Shown here piece by piece: positions 1-7,098 of a DNA stretch of 24,355 nucleotides. The DNA lies in contig MHDO01000121.1 in the NCBI GenBank assembly GCA_001805005.1, forward strand, positions 3,715 through 28,069, read 5' to 3'. Both the position numbers and the translations under genes were made by a program. The first letter of the stretch is position 1. Every line of letters begins with the position of its first letter. This DNA is from Nitrospinae bacterium RIFCSPLOWO2_12_39_16 (GTDB lineage: Bacteria > Nitrospinota > Nitrospinia > UBA9942). The notes beneath the pieces were generated by a model, which was not told the origin of the DNA, did not search any database, and was given only the letters and a program-made list of their open reading frames with translations.

Positions 1-54
1 TCTAACAACATTTATAGGCAGATTCTACTGATTTTTTCATTGCTATTTTTATTC

Positions 55-83
55 TTGACATAATGGGTATGGACATAGATAAT
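55..83 (+). promoter_or_regulatory. sigma-70-type promoter of the DUF481 gene
   Basis: A perfect -35 hexamer TTGACA lies at 55-60 and a -10 hexamer GATAAT at 78-83, separated by exactly 17 bp. A strong ribosome binding site (AGGGAGGGG, 98-106) follows, then the ATG at 109. This gives a short leader of about 20 nt. Expression looks constitutive; no operator is apparent. Confidence 0.75.
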
Positions 84-108
84 AGTAAAAATTTTCAAGG
101 GAGGGGAA

Positions 109-891
109 ATGTTTAAAAAGAGTCTAATATCTTTGTTTTGTGTTGTTTTAAATTTTATTGTTTTTGTCCTGCCTGTATTTTCTGAAGAAGCCGATAACGA
201 GTTTGAAGAAGTGGGTACAGCGGAGACATTAGGTGATAATAAATTGGCACTTGTGCAGTTCAGCCTTACATCAACCACTGGGAATGCCGATACCACATCA
301 ATATTTACAGGGACCGAACTTTTCTATGGTTCAGGGGGGAATAGTATTGGATTTGATGGTAATCTATATTACGGCGAGCATTCACAGAAACTTATTGTGA
401 AGACATCTGAAGGAAGACTTAAAGGGGCGCATGATTTTGATAAAAGTCATTATACATACCTGCTTGGCACATTAAAACATGATGAGTTTCAAAGACTCAA
501 TCTTCGCTCTTCATTGGGGATAGGATATGGATATAAACTGATAAGTGATGCTTATGAGGAATTAGCTCTTGAAGCAGGTGTAGGTTTGCAGGGGGAGGAT
601 TTTGGTGGTAATCGAAAGGATGATTATTATCATGAGGGGAGGATCGGCATAAACTATACATATAAGTTTTCAAAGACAGCGAGATTTGCGACTAAAGACG
701 AATATCTCCCATCTCTTGCAGGTGCAGATAATCATAGGATAAGGGGCGAGTTTAAATTAATTGAAAGCCTGTATAAAAATCTTGCAGTCATTCTTAATTT
801 GATACTTGATTACGATGGGTCGCCGGTTGAAAGTGCTGTTAAAAATTTAGATGCGAGGATATTTGCCGGGGTTGGCTATAATTTCTTCTAG
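109..891 (+). CDS. DUF481 family outer membrane protein
   Basis: The 260-residue protein begins with a signal peptide: KK, then a hydrophobic stretch to about residue 25, with probable cleavage near PVFS-EE. The rest has alternating beta-strand character with many Gly/Tyr/Phe residues, the pattern LxFxLTSTTGNADTTS near residue 50, and a terminal aromatic residue (GVGYNFF), typical of outer-membrane barrels. The TGNADT-like segment and the length match the DUF481 (YdiY-like, 'salt-induced outer membrane protein') family, whose exact role is unknown. It has its own promoter and strong Shine-Dalgarno. The stop codon overlaps that of the convergent downstream gene. Family assignment is by pattern recognition; porin or adhesion functions cannot be told apart. 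Confidence 0.7.
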   Translation: MFKKSLISLFCVVLNFIVFVLPVFSEEADNEFEEVGTAETLGDNKLALVQFSLTSTTGNADTTSIFTGTELFYGSGGNSIGFDGNLYYGEHSQKLIVKTSEGRLKGAHDFDKSHYTYLLGTLKHDEFQRLNLRSSLGIGYGYKLISDAYEELALEAGVGLQGEDFGGNRKDDYYHEGRIGINYTYKFSKTARFATKDEYLPSLAGADNHRIRGEFKLIESLYKNLAVILNLILDYDGSPVESAVKNLDARIFAGVGYNFF

Positions 892-1457
892 CTTTTAATA
901 CCTATTGCATTTTTTGCTGCCGATGGTATTAATTCATTAAAAGCCTCTTTCAGAAACTCTGCCGTTATCATACGATAACCTTTCTTTTTAGCCTGCTCCT
1001 CAATTGCCCTCTTTGCTATTTCTCTTACAAAAGATGGAACCTTTTCCATTCTGTCTCTTGCTTCTTTTGTCCAGCCTAAGCCTTGTGAATCATCCTCTAA
1101 ATATTGTGCAAATTTTTCAATTATTGCCTCATTTTTTGATATCCTCTTGGAGAGGAAGTCCTTTATATTGTCTATTACCTCTTTTTTTCTTGCACTCCTA
1201 AGCTTTTCCTTCGCCTTATCAAAGGCATCCATCTTCAACTCCTCAAAACCTATCTTTTTCATCCTCTTTGAGGCAAGCATCATTGATTCATTTCTTATTT
1301 CTGTAAGGAATTCAGAGTCTATAATTTTCTTGCCCCTCTCTTTAGCCCTTTTGACCATTAATTTTTTTATGCCGGGTTTTACAAAGTCAGGGGCGTTTTT
1401 AACTCGCTTTAATGCCTCATCGGTCCATGTAATCTCTTCTTTTGTATCAATTGTCAT
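888..1457 (-). CDS. Protein with two PCP_red (protochlorophyllide reductase C-terminal-like) domains
   Basis: The 189-residue soluble protein has two copies of one motif: W-T-x-E-A-x-x-R-(M/V) followed by a P-x-F-V-(R/K) segment, a basic helix and an (I/M)I-(T/D)-x-E-F-L end. The copies span about residues 10-54 (W11) and 128-174 (W129), joined by a charged helical linker. This is the small domain (PCP_red) found at the C-terminus of the light-independent protochlorophyllide reductase subunit BchB/ChlB and as stand-alone proteins in non-photosynthetic bacteria, where its job is unknown. The second copy fits the consensus better. No chlorophyll genes are nearby. It lies 11 bp after a small membrane protein gene on the same strand and is probably cotranscribed with it. 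Confidence 0.7.
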   Translation of the reverse strand: MTIDTKEEITWTDEALKRVKNAPDFVKPGIKKLMVKRAKERGKKIIDSEFLTEIRNESMMLASKRMKKIGFEELKMDAFDKAKEKLRSARKKEVIDNIKDFLSKRISKNEAIIEKFAQYLEDDSQGLGWTKEARDRMEKVPSFVREIAKRAIEEQAKKKGYRMITAEFLKEAFNELIPSAAKNAIGIKS

Positions 1458-1468
1458 ATATTACTCTT

Positions 1469-1897
1469 TCAAAAAATACCTCTCGTCTTATTCTCGCCCT
1501 TAAAGGAAGAGTGGATGGTATCAAATATCTTTATATCCCATGCAGCCCTTGTAAGCATAAAAAATGTAAAGGCATGCAGTATAAACATAAAAACCATCAG
1601 TGTTGAATAAACTGGTACTGCTATTAATGAAACAACAGTCCTGATAAAATATATTATAACCAATATTGATGTAAATATCCTATATTCTTTATAAATGAGA
1701 TATGGGAAGATAATGATAAATACAATACCGAGTGTATAAAAGAGGTAATTAAATATGCCAAAATCGTGTGGAGGCATCCTGAAGGTGGCAATGAAGAAAT
1801 AGGCCACTGCATTCAAAAGATATACGAATGCTGCCTGGTGATATTTAGAGGAACACCCTTTACTACTTATAGGTTCTTTATTTTTTAGTCCGTCCAT
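1469..1897 (-). CDS. Small four-helix integral membrane protein of unknown function
   Basis: I do not recognise this 142-residue protein. About four hydrophobic helices are visible (roughly residues 22-40, 48-68, 72-93 and 95-117), with short loops and a polar, Lys-rich tail of about 25 residues. There is no Cys pair, His cluster or other catalytic signature. It lies 11 bp upstream of the double PCP_red gene and the two are probably one transcript, so a membrane partner for that protein is an inference from position only. The start is divergent from the truncated YchF-like gene, with 79 bp between. Confidence 0.55.
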   Translation of the reverse strand: MDGLKNKEPISSKGCSSKYHQAAFVYLLNAVAYFFIATFRMPPHDFGIFNYLFYTLGIVFIIIFPYLIYKEYRIFTSILVIIYFIRTVVSLIAVPVYSTLMVFMFILHAFTFFMLTRAAWDIKIFDTIHSSFKGENKTRGIF

Positions 1898-1976
1898 GAT
1901 TATTCTAAAAACAATTTTATTATATTATGTAATTATAGAATTATTCAATGAAATTTTAATTAAAGAGGGGTGAAAA

Positions 1977-2405
1977 ATGAAAATAGGAATAATCGGATTG
2001 CCATATTCAGGAAAGACCACTGTATTTAATGCCCTCACAGGTGCAAGTGCAAAGGTCGGCGGCGTGGCGGCTGCTGCCAAACCAAATATAAGTGTTGTAA
2101 ATGTGCCTGATGAGAGGATTGATATGCTGACAAAGATGTTTAATCTAAAAAAGGTTGTCTATGCGGATTTGACATTCATTGATGTTGCAGGGCTTACAGG
2201 TGAGGCAACGGAAAGGGGGAAAGATATAATTCAATCCATTAAAACTGTGGATGCCATAGCCCATGTGGTAAGGTTATTTGATAATGGGAAACCGCCAGCA
2301 CTCAAGGCGGATATTCAGAATATTGAGTCTGAATTAATGCTCTCAGATTTTGCAGTTATTGAGAGCAGGCTGGAGAGGATTGAGAAACAAAGGAATATAA
2401 GGTGA
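1977..2405 (+). pseudogene. Truncated YchF/Obg-like P-loop NTPase (G-domain N-terminal half only)
   Basis: The 142 residues match the start of the YchF (Obg-like ATPase) family: P-loop GLPYSGKTT at residues 7-15, the switch II/G3 region FIDVAGL near 68-73, then RGKDIIQSIKTVDAIAHVVR and the IESEL/SRLERIEK helix seen in YchF. Full-length YchF has about 350-365 residues. The rest is missing: coiled coil, the base-recognition motif and the C-terminal TGS domain. No continuation is seen in any frame before ccdA begins at 2496. The start is convincing (AGAGGGGTG Shine-Dalgarno). It is either a decayed gene or a retained short form; the intact reading frame with conserved motifs is compatible with either. 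Confidence 0.6.
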
Positions 2406-2495
2406 AAGATGGAGATATAATGAATTTTAGATTTAATGTATGAGTTTGTCTAAATCTTTTTTGTTTTTTTTTGTCATTTTTGATATTATAGCAAT

Positions 2496-3251
2496 ATGGG
2501 ATTTACACCAGATGTGTCTTTTATTATGGCATTTTTGGCAGGGCTTCTATCATTTGTATCCCCCTGCGTTCTCCCTGTGATTCCATTCTATATCACATTC
2601 ATCACAGGGCTTACTTATGATGAGCTTACATCTGCTGATACTGATAATAAAAAAGAAATAAAATGGCTCACAGTTAAAAACTCCCTCATCTTTATTGCTG
2701 GGTTCTCCTTTATATTCATAATGCTTGGGGCAGGTGCTACATCTGTGGGCAAGTTCTTTCTTGCAAAGCAGGATATTATAAGAAGGGTCGGCGGGGTTAT
2801 TATAATAATATTAGGATTATATTTTATGGGTGTCCTGAAGCTAAATTTTCTTATGTCCGAAAGGCGGGTGCAGATTCAGAATAAGCCTGCAGGCTATCTT
2901 GGAACATTTTTTGTAGGCGTTGTATTTGCAGCAGGGTGGACTCCATGCATCGGTCCAATACTTGGTTCTATATTACTTATTGCCAGCACAAAGGAATCAG
3001 TAATCACAGGCATAGAGCTTCTTGCGGTATATTCTGCAGGCTTGGGGCTCCCCTTACTCCTCACATCCTTCGCAGTCAATTCCTTTCTTGCATATTTTAA
3101 GAAATTAAACAAGTGGATGTGGCATATCTCTGTAGTCAGCGGCGTATTTCTTGTAATTCTCGGCGTCCTTCTTATGACCAATTCCTTCACCATAGTCACC
3201 TCCCTTCTATCAAAGTATAATATAGGCTGGGATATTAAAATAGGGCATTAA
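2496..3251 (+). CDS. ccdA: CcdA/DsbD-type transmembrane thiol-disulfide transporter
   Basis: The 251-residue protein has six predicted membrane helices and the two hallmark redox cysteines: C24 in FVSPCVLPVIP and C151 in GWTPCIGPI. The CcdA family moves electrons from cytoplasmic thioredoxin across the inner membrane to periplasmic thiol proteins, for cytochrome c maturation or disulfide reduction. The length matches the minimal CcdA form, without the extra DsbD domains. No clear Shine-Dalgarno precedes this ATG, but the N-terminus aligns with the usual family start just before the first helix. The TatD-radical SAM gene starts 4 bp after the stop. No thioredoxin-like partner is next door. Confidence 0.9.
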   Translation: MGFTPDVSFIMAFLAGLLSFVSPCVLPVIPFYITFITGLTYDELTSADTDNKKEIKWLTVKNSLIFIAGFSFIFIMLGAGATSVGKFFLAKQDIIRRVGGVIIIILGLYFMGVLKLNFLMSERRVQIQNKPAGYLGTFFVGVVFAAGWTPCIGPILGSILLIASTKESVITGIELLAVYSAGLGLPLLLTSFAVNSFLAYFKKLNKWMWHISVVSGVFLVILGVLLMTNSFTIVTSLLSKYNIGWDIKIGH

Positions 3252-3255
3252 AATT

Positions 3256-4626
3256 ATGATTGATACACATGCCCATCTTGAGATGACTCAGTTTGATGGG
3301 GATAGAGAAGATGTTATTAAAAGGGCAGTTAATTCTGATGTTTCCCTTATAATTGATGTCGGCTCTGATTTAAAAGGGAGTAGGACTGCCTTAGAACTTG
3401 CCCACAGATATGATTTTATCTATGCATCAGCCGGTATCCATCCCCATGAGGTAAAGGAGGTAACTCCTGATACCTATAAAGAGATAAAAAAACTGCTCTC
3501 TGACCCAAAAGTAGTTGCTGTAGGTGAGATAGGGCTTGATTATTATAAAGATTATTCGCCTTACGATATCCAGAAAAGAGAATTTATAAATCAGATAAGA
3601 CTTGCAAGGGAGTTTAAAAAGCCTGTAATTGTCCACAGCCGTGATTCAAGAGATGACATGCTCAAGATATTAAAAGATGAAAATGCGTCTGAAATGGGCG
3701 GCATCATGCACTGTTTTTCAGGTGATGAGGAGATGGCTAAGATATGCATGAATATGGGATTCTATATCTCCTTTGCAGGACCTATTACATATCCAAATGC
3801 AGATAGGTTGAGAAAGGTTGTAAAATCTATACCAATAAACAGATTGCTTATAGAGACCGATTGTCCATATCTCGCACCACAGCAGGTAAGGGGAAAGAGG
3901 AATGAGCCTGCCTATGTGAGACATGTTGCAGAAAAGGCCGCAGAGATAAAAGGTTTGAGCCTTGAAGATGTTGAAAGGGTAATAAGACTAAATGTCCATA
4001 ACCTTTTTGGGATTGGAGATGTGAATGAGATTAGCAGGATTACATATAAAATAAGAAATTCCCTTTATCTGAACATTACTAATAGATGCACAAATCAATG
4101 CTACTTCTGTGCAAGGACTACAGAACCATGGGTTCAGGGATATAATTTGAGACTTGAGAAGGAACCATCAGCAGAGGATATTATTAAAGAGATAGGCGAC
4201 CCAAAGAGATATGATGAGGTTGTATTTTGTGGCTATGGAGAGCCAACCCTGAGACTCAATATTATTGAAGAAGTATCAAAGAAGGTTAAAGAGATGGGTG
4301 GAAAGATAAGACTCAATACAAATGGGCATGGCAATCTTATAAATAAGAGAAATATCCTCCCTGAGTTAAAGGGGCTTGTTGATACTATCTCCGTAAGTAT
4401 AAATGCGGAGGATAGTGAAAAATATAATAAGATATGCCACCCAGTATTTAAGAACAGCACTTACGAGGCAGTTAAAGAATTTATCAAAGAGGCAAAGAAA
4501 TATATCCATGAAGTGGTAGTTACAATTGTAGATGTCCCTGAAGTGGATGAAGAAAAATGTAAGGAAATTGCAGAGAAAGAATTGGGTGTTAAATTCAGGG
4601 AGAGGAGATATAATGTGGTGGGGTGA
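3256..4626 (+). CDS. TatD family metal-dependent hydrolase fused to a radical SAM domain
   Basis: The protein has 456 residues and two domains. Residues 1 to about 255 are a complete TatD-type amidohydrolase (3'-5' DNA exonuclease family). The metal ligands are all present: H5 and H7 (DTHAHL), E91 (GEIGLD), H127 (HSRD), H152 (MHCFSG) and D202 (ETDCPYLAP). Residues from about 265 onward form a short radical SAM domain with a cluster motif C278-x3-C282-x2-C285 (NRCTNQCYFC), a GYGEPT segment near 316-321, and a strand/loop LNTNGHGN. This matches the described 'TatD family nuclease-associated radical SAM' group, which occurs next to or fused with TatD and has no known substrate. The radical SAM part is only about 190 residues. 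Confidence 0.88.
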   Translation: MIDTHAHLEMTQFDGDREDVIKRAVNSDVSLIIDVGSDLKGSRTALELAHRYDFIYASAGIHPHEVKEVTPDTYKEIKKLLSDPKVVAVGEIGLDYYKDYSPYDIQKREFINQIRLAREFKKPVIVHSRDSRDDMLKILKDENASEMGGIMHCFSGDEEMAKICMNMGFYISFAGPITYPNADRLRKVVKSIPINRLLIETDCPYLAPQQVRGKRNEPAYVRHVAEKAAEIKGLSLEDVERVIRLNVHNLFGIGDVNEISRITYKIRNSLYLNITNRCTNQCYFCARTTEPWVQGYNLRLEKEPSAEDIIKEIGDPKRYDEVVFCGYGEPTLRLNIIEEVSKKVKEMGGKIRLNTNGHGNLINKRNILPELKGLVDTISVSINAEDSEKYNKICHPVFKNSTYEAVKEFIKEAKKYIHEVVVTIVDVPEVDEEKCKEIAEKELGVKFRERRYNVVG

Positions 4627-4655
4627 AAAGAACTTACCCTTTCACCCTTATAAGC

Positions 4656-4991
4656 TCATCCCCACTTCCCTTTACTTATATGCCCCTGTATCTCTGCCTT
4701 TATCATCTGCTTTATAGTCCAGGAGCAGTCCTTCATCCTCTTGAATATATCCATACAGGTTGGGTCTAAGTTGTCGGCTATCCCGCTGTCGCATACAGCA
4801 GATACCTCATCTAAAAGTGTATAAAGCTTTTGATGGAGGGCATTTGTAAGTCTTGACCTCTCAACAAGTTGTGCCTTATCATCAGGCAGTTTTTCAAATT
4901 TTTCCTTTGGTGCACCACATTTCGGACATTTATTCGGTGCATCCGCACCATCATGTATGTAACCGCATACTCCACATTTCCATTTATTCAT
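4656..4991 (-). CDS. Rubredoxin-like zinc/iron ribbon protein with helical C-terminal domain
   Basis: The 111-residue protein has an N-terminal rubredoxin-type metal site (C6-x2-C9 in KCGVCGYIHDG and C22-x2-C25 in CPKCGAPKEKF), the short form seen at the end of rubrerythrins. It is followed by about 80 residues of amphipathic helix with two further cysteines (C59 and C69 region). A good Shine-Dalgarno (AGGGAGGT) precedes the ATG. It lies 20 bp downstream of rubrerythrin on the same strand, so it is probably a dedicated electron carrier in the same peroxide-reduction system. The role of the helical part is unknown. It is convergent with the TatD-radical SAM gene, 29 bp apart. Confidence 0.8.
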   Translation of the reverse strand: MNKWKCGVCGYIHDGADAPNKCPKCGAPKEKFEKLPDDKAQLVERSRLTNALHQKLYTLLDEVSAVCDSGIADNLDPTCMDIFKRMKDCSWTIKQMIKAEIQGHISKGKWG

Positions 4992-5011
4992 AAAAACCTC
5001 CCTGAAAAAAA

Positions 5012-5515
5012 TTAAAACTTTTTAAATCTATCCTTCTTTGCCTTGCAAATAGGGCAAGTATCCGGCGCCTCACCCTCAACGGTATAGCCGCAGACATCAC
5101 AGATAAAAACAGCCCCGAGTGATACATCCTTGCCGCCGCCTACTGCATTTTTAGCCTTTTTATACATCTGTGAATGTATCTTTTCTGCCTCAAATGCACC
5201 ATATATACTCTGTATAGCCCCTTTTTCATTTTGAAGCTTTGCCACTGCATCATAGGCGGGATACATCTCCTCAACCTCAAATGTCTCTCCATCTATTGCA
5301 GACTGCAGATTTGAAGATGTATCTCCAAGATCATGAAGGGTCTTAAAATGATTTGTTGCATGAACCTGCTCTGCAAAAGCTATTGCCTTAAACAACCTTG
5401 CCACATTCGGCTTCCCCTCCTTCTCTGCCTTTTCAGAAAATATAAGATATTTCATATGTGCCTGACTCTCCCCTGCAAATGCTGCCCTTAAATTTTGCTC
5501 AGTCATTTTTCTCAT
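5012..5515 (-). CDS. rbr: Rubrerythrin
   Basis: The 167-residue protein has an N-terminal ferritin-like four-helix bundle with a diiron site: E16 in AAFAGESQAH, plus the later AFAEQVHATNHF and FEAEKIHSQMY helices, which carry the paired Glu/His ligands. A C-terminal rubredoxin-like domain follows (CDVCGYTVEG ... CPICKAKKDRF). Rubrerythrins reduce hydrogen peroxide in the cytoplasm of anaerobes and microaerophiles, taking electrons from rubredoxin or NADH-linked reductases. An AAGGAGGG Shine-Dalgarno supports this start; M4 is an alternative. A PerR-box-like palindrome and a promoter lie upstream. The downstream rubredoxin-like gene is the likely redox partner. Confidence 0.93.
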   Translation of the reverse strand: MRKMTEQNLRAAFAGESQAHMKYLIFSEKAEKEGKPNVARLFKAIAFAEQVHATNHFKTLHDLGDTSSNLQSAIDGETFEVEEMYPAYDAVAKLQNEKGAIQSIYGAFEAEKIHSQMYKKAKNAVGGGKDVSLGAVFICDVCGYTVEGEAPDTCPICKAKKDRFKKF

Positions 5516-5540
5516 ATCTTCATCCCTCCTTTCGGTATTG

Positions 5541-5569
5541 AATATAAGCCTGAAGTTTTATAAATGCAA
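5541..5569 (-). promoter_or_regulatory. Probable rubrerythrin promoter
   Basis: Read on the minus strand, TTGCAT (5569-5564), a 17-bp spacer and TATATT (5546-5541) form a sigma-70-like promoter about 30 bp upstream of the rubrerythrin start. The -35 box is weak (3/6) and the -10 is good, as expected for a regulated promoter. Confidence 0.4.
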
Positions 5570-5572
5570 GTA

Positions 5573-5587
5573 TTTTCATAATTGTAA
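5573..5587 (-). promoter_or_regulatory. PerR/Fur-box-like palindrome upstream of rubrerythrin
   Basis: The minus strand reads TTACAATTATGAAAA, matching 12 of the 14 specified positions of the PerR box consensus TTATAATnATTATAA. It sits 3 bp upstream of the proposed -35 box. Rubrerythrin is a classic PerR-regulon gene in several anaerobes. The region is AT-rich, so chance similarity is possible. Confidence 0.35.
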
Positions 5588-5740
5588 ATATACTTTGACC
5601 CTAAAATTCTATGTTCTCTAAACAAGGCTTTTCTAATTATATTTCTTTTGACATCTCCTATCAATATATGTTAATAATTTTTCTGTGTGTCTGCCACCAG
5701 ACCTGATTTTAGCATTATTGCAAGAAGAAGTAGGATATAA

Positions 5741-5847
5741 ACAATAAAATCACCAATAACCAAATTACAATAAACAAATATTATTTGATTATTGGTTAAT
5801 GGTAATTGGAGATTATTTTGGTATTTAGTGCTTGGTTATTTGTTTTT
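5741..5847. repeat. Degenerate heptamer foldback repeat (CAATAAC/GTTATTG type)
   Basis: The left arm has units such as CAATAAC, CAAATTA, CAATAAA and CAAATAT at 7-bp spacing (about 5753-5780). The right arm has the complementary type: TTATTGG, TTAATGG, TAATTGG, then TTTGGTA and CTTGGTT. The two arms can pair imperfectly. The right arm is open in the dapL frame and creates a false N-terminal extension (NWRLFWYLVLGYLFF). It ends just before the real dapL ribosome binding site. Confidence 0.7.
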
Positions 5848-5853
5848 CTCATT

Positions 5854-5860
5854 GGGAGGA
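5854..5860 (+). promoter_or_regulatory. Ribosome binding site that fixes the dapL start
   Basis: GGGAGGA lies 3 bp upstream of the ATG at 5864. It makes that ATG, not the in-frame ATG 72 bp upstream inside the repeat, the likely start of dapL. Confidence 0.75.
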
Positions 5861-5863
5861 TTA

Positions 5864-7096
5864 ATGGCTGAGAGTTATATTCAATCCCTCTTTGCCGAAA
5901 GGCTCGGAGGGGGAAAATTTGGGAAGGATACAAAGATATACAAATTTGAAAAGATAAAGAGAGCTAAGAGGGCTGCAAAGGAAAAGAATCCCAATGTAGA
6001 ACTTATAGACCTCGGAGTCGGAGAGCCTGATGAAATGGCTTTCCCTGAGGTTGTTAAGACAATGCAGGTTGAGTGCACAAAACCCGAAAACAGGGGTTAT
6101 GCAGACAATGGCATACAAGAGTTTAAGGATGCAGCCTCAAAGTATATTGAAAAGATATATGGGGTATCAGTTGACCCTGTAAATGAGGTGCTCCATTCCA
6201 TAGGTTCAAAGCCTGCACTTGCAATGTTTCCTGCCATTTATATAAATCCCGGAGATGTTACACTGATGACAGTGCCGGGCTATCCTGTAATTGCAACACA
6301 CACAAAGTGGTATGGCGGAGAGGTTTATAACCTCCCATTGAAGGAAGTAAATGAATTCCTTCCTGATTTAGATTCAATACCAAATGATATAAGAAAAAGA
6401 GCAAAGCTTCTTTATTTAAACTATCCCAATAATCCTACAGGCGCTGTTGCCACTGAAGAATTCTACAGGAAGGTTGTTAAGTTTGCAAAAGAGAATAATG
6501 TTGTAGTAGTTCAGGATGCCGCTTATGCTTCATTAAATTATAATGAAAAACCTTTAAGTTTTCTTTCAATTCCAGGTGCAAAAGATGTAGGTGTGGAGGT
6601 TCATTCTCTATCAAAGGCTTTTAATATGACAGGATGGAGATTGGCATTTGTAACAGGCAATCCCCTTGTGGTAAGCGGGTTTGGGTTTGTGAAGGATAAT
6701 TATGATTCAGGACAGTTTATAGCAATACAAAAATCAGGTATTTACGCACTGAAACATCCTGAGATTACTGATTCCATCTGTGAGAAGTATAAAAGAAGAC
6801 TTAAGATGATGGTAGAAGTATTGAACTCAGTTGGGTTTAATGCAAAGATGCCGGGCGGTTCATTCTATTTATATGTAAGGGCGTCAAAAGGTATAAAAGG
6901 CGGTAGAAGGTTTGAGCTTGCAGAGGATTTCTCCGAGTATCTCATAACAGAGAAATTAATCTCCACCGTTCCATGGGATGATGTCGGACACTATATTAGA
7001 TTATCTGCTACATTTATTGCAAATGGAGAGAAAGAGGAAAAGAGGGTTATGGAAGAGGTGAGGAAAAGGTTGTCAGAGATGAAACTTGAGTTTTAA
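5864..7096 (+). CDS. dapL: LL-diaminopimelate aminotransferase
   Basis: The 410-residue fold-type I PLP aminotransferase carries GVGEPDE (51-57), NYPNNPTG (186-193), D218 with Y221 (QDAAYAS), and the Schiff-base lysine K251 in SLSKAFNMTGWR; a YIRLS arginine lies near the end. DapL converts tetrahydrodipicolinate directly to LL-diaminopimelate using glutamate, a one-step bypass of the acylated routes to peptidoglycan and lysine. The length of 410 is typical of DapL and fits the start at 5864. An in-frame ATG at 5792 would add 24 residues encoded by repeat DNA and is rejected. folK follows after 2 bp, so dapL probably heads a small biosynthetic operon. Confidence 0.88.
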   Translation: MAESYIQSLFAERLGGGKFGKDTKIYKFEKIKRAKRAAKEKNPNVELIDLGVGEPDEMAFPEVVKTMQVECTKPENRGYADNGIQEFKDAASKYIEKIYGVSVDPVNEVLHSIGSKPALAMFPAIYINPGDVTLMTVPGYPVIATHTKWYGGEVYNLPLKEVNEFLPDLDSIPNDIRKRAKLLYLNYPNNPTGAVATEEFYRKVVKFAKENNVVVVQDAAYASLNYNEKPLSFLSIPGAKDVGVEVHSLSKAFNMTGWRLAFVTGNPLVVSGFGFVKDNYDSGQFIAIQKSGIYALKHPEITDSICEKYKRRLKMMVEVLNSVGFNAKMPGGSFYLYVRASKGIKGGRRFELAEDFSEYLITEKLISTVPWDDVGHYIRLSATFIANGEKEEKRVMEEVRKRLSEMKLEF

Positions 7097-7098
7097 AA

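Larger units (their letters stand above)
5516..5863. other. 348-bp divergent intergenic region between rbr and dapL
   Basis: This AT-rich gap holds the rubrerythrin promoter and PerR-like box on its left and an AT-rich foldback repeat (5741-5847) on its right. I see no convincing RNA gene or additional coding sequence. The forward promoter of dapL is not obvious and may lie between about 5590 and 5740. Confidence 0.6.

Noticed and set aside
1004..1503. Plus-strand open frames opposite the PCP_red gene
   Set aside because: They are Leu/Phe/Ser-rich antisense shadows of a well-supported coding region and have no ribosome site.
4532..4717. Short plus-strand frame across the end of the TatD-radical SAM gene
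   Set aside because: It lies out of frame within a conserved domain and runs into the convergent rubredoxin-like gene; composition is not protein-like.
5792..5863. In-frame upstream ATG that would extend DapL by 24 residues
   Set aside because: The extension is encoded by a foldback repeat, gives residues unlike DapL, and has no ribosome site; GGGAGGA lies right before the ATG at 5864.
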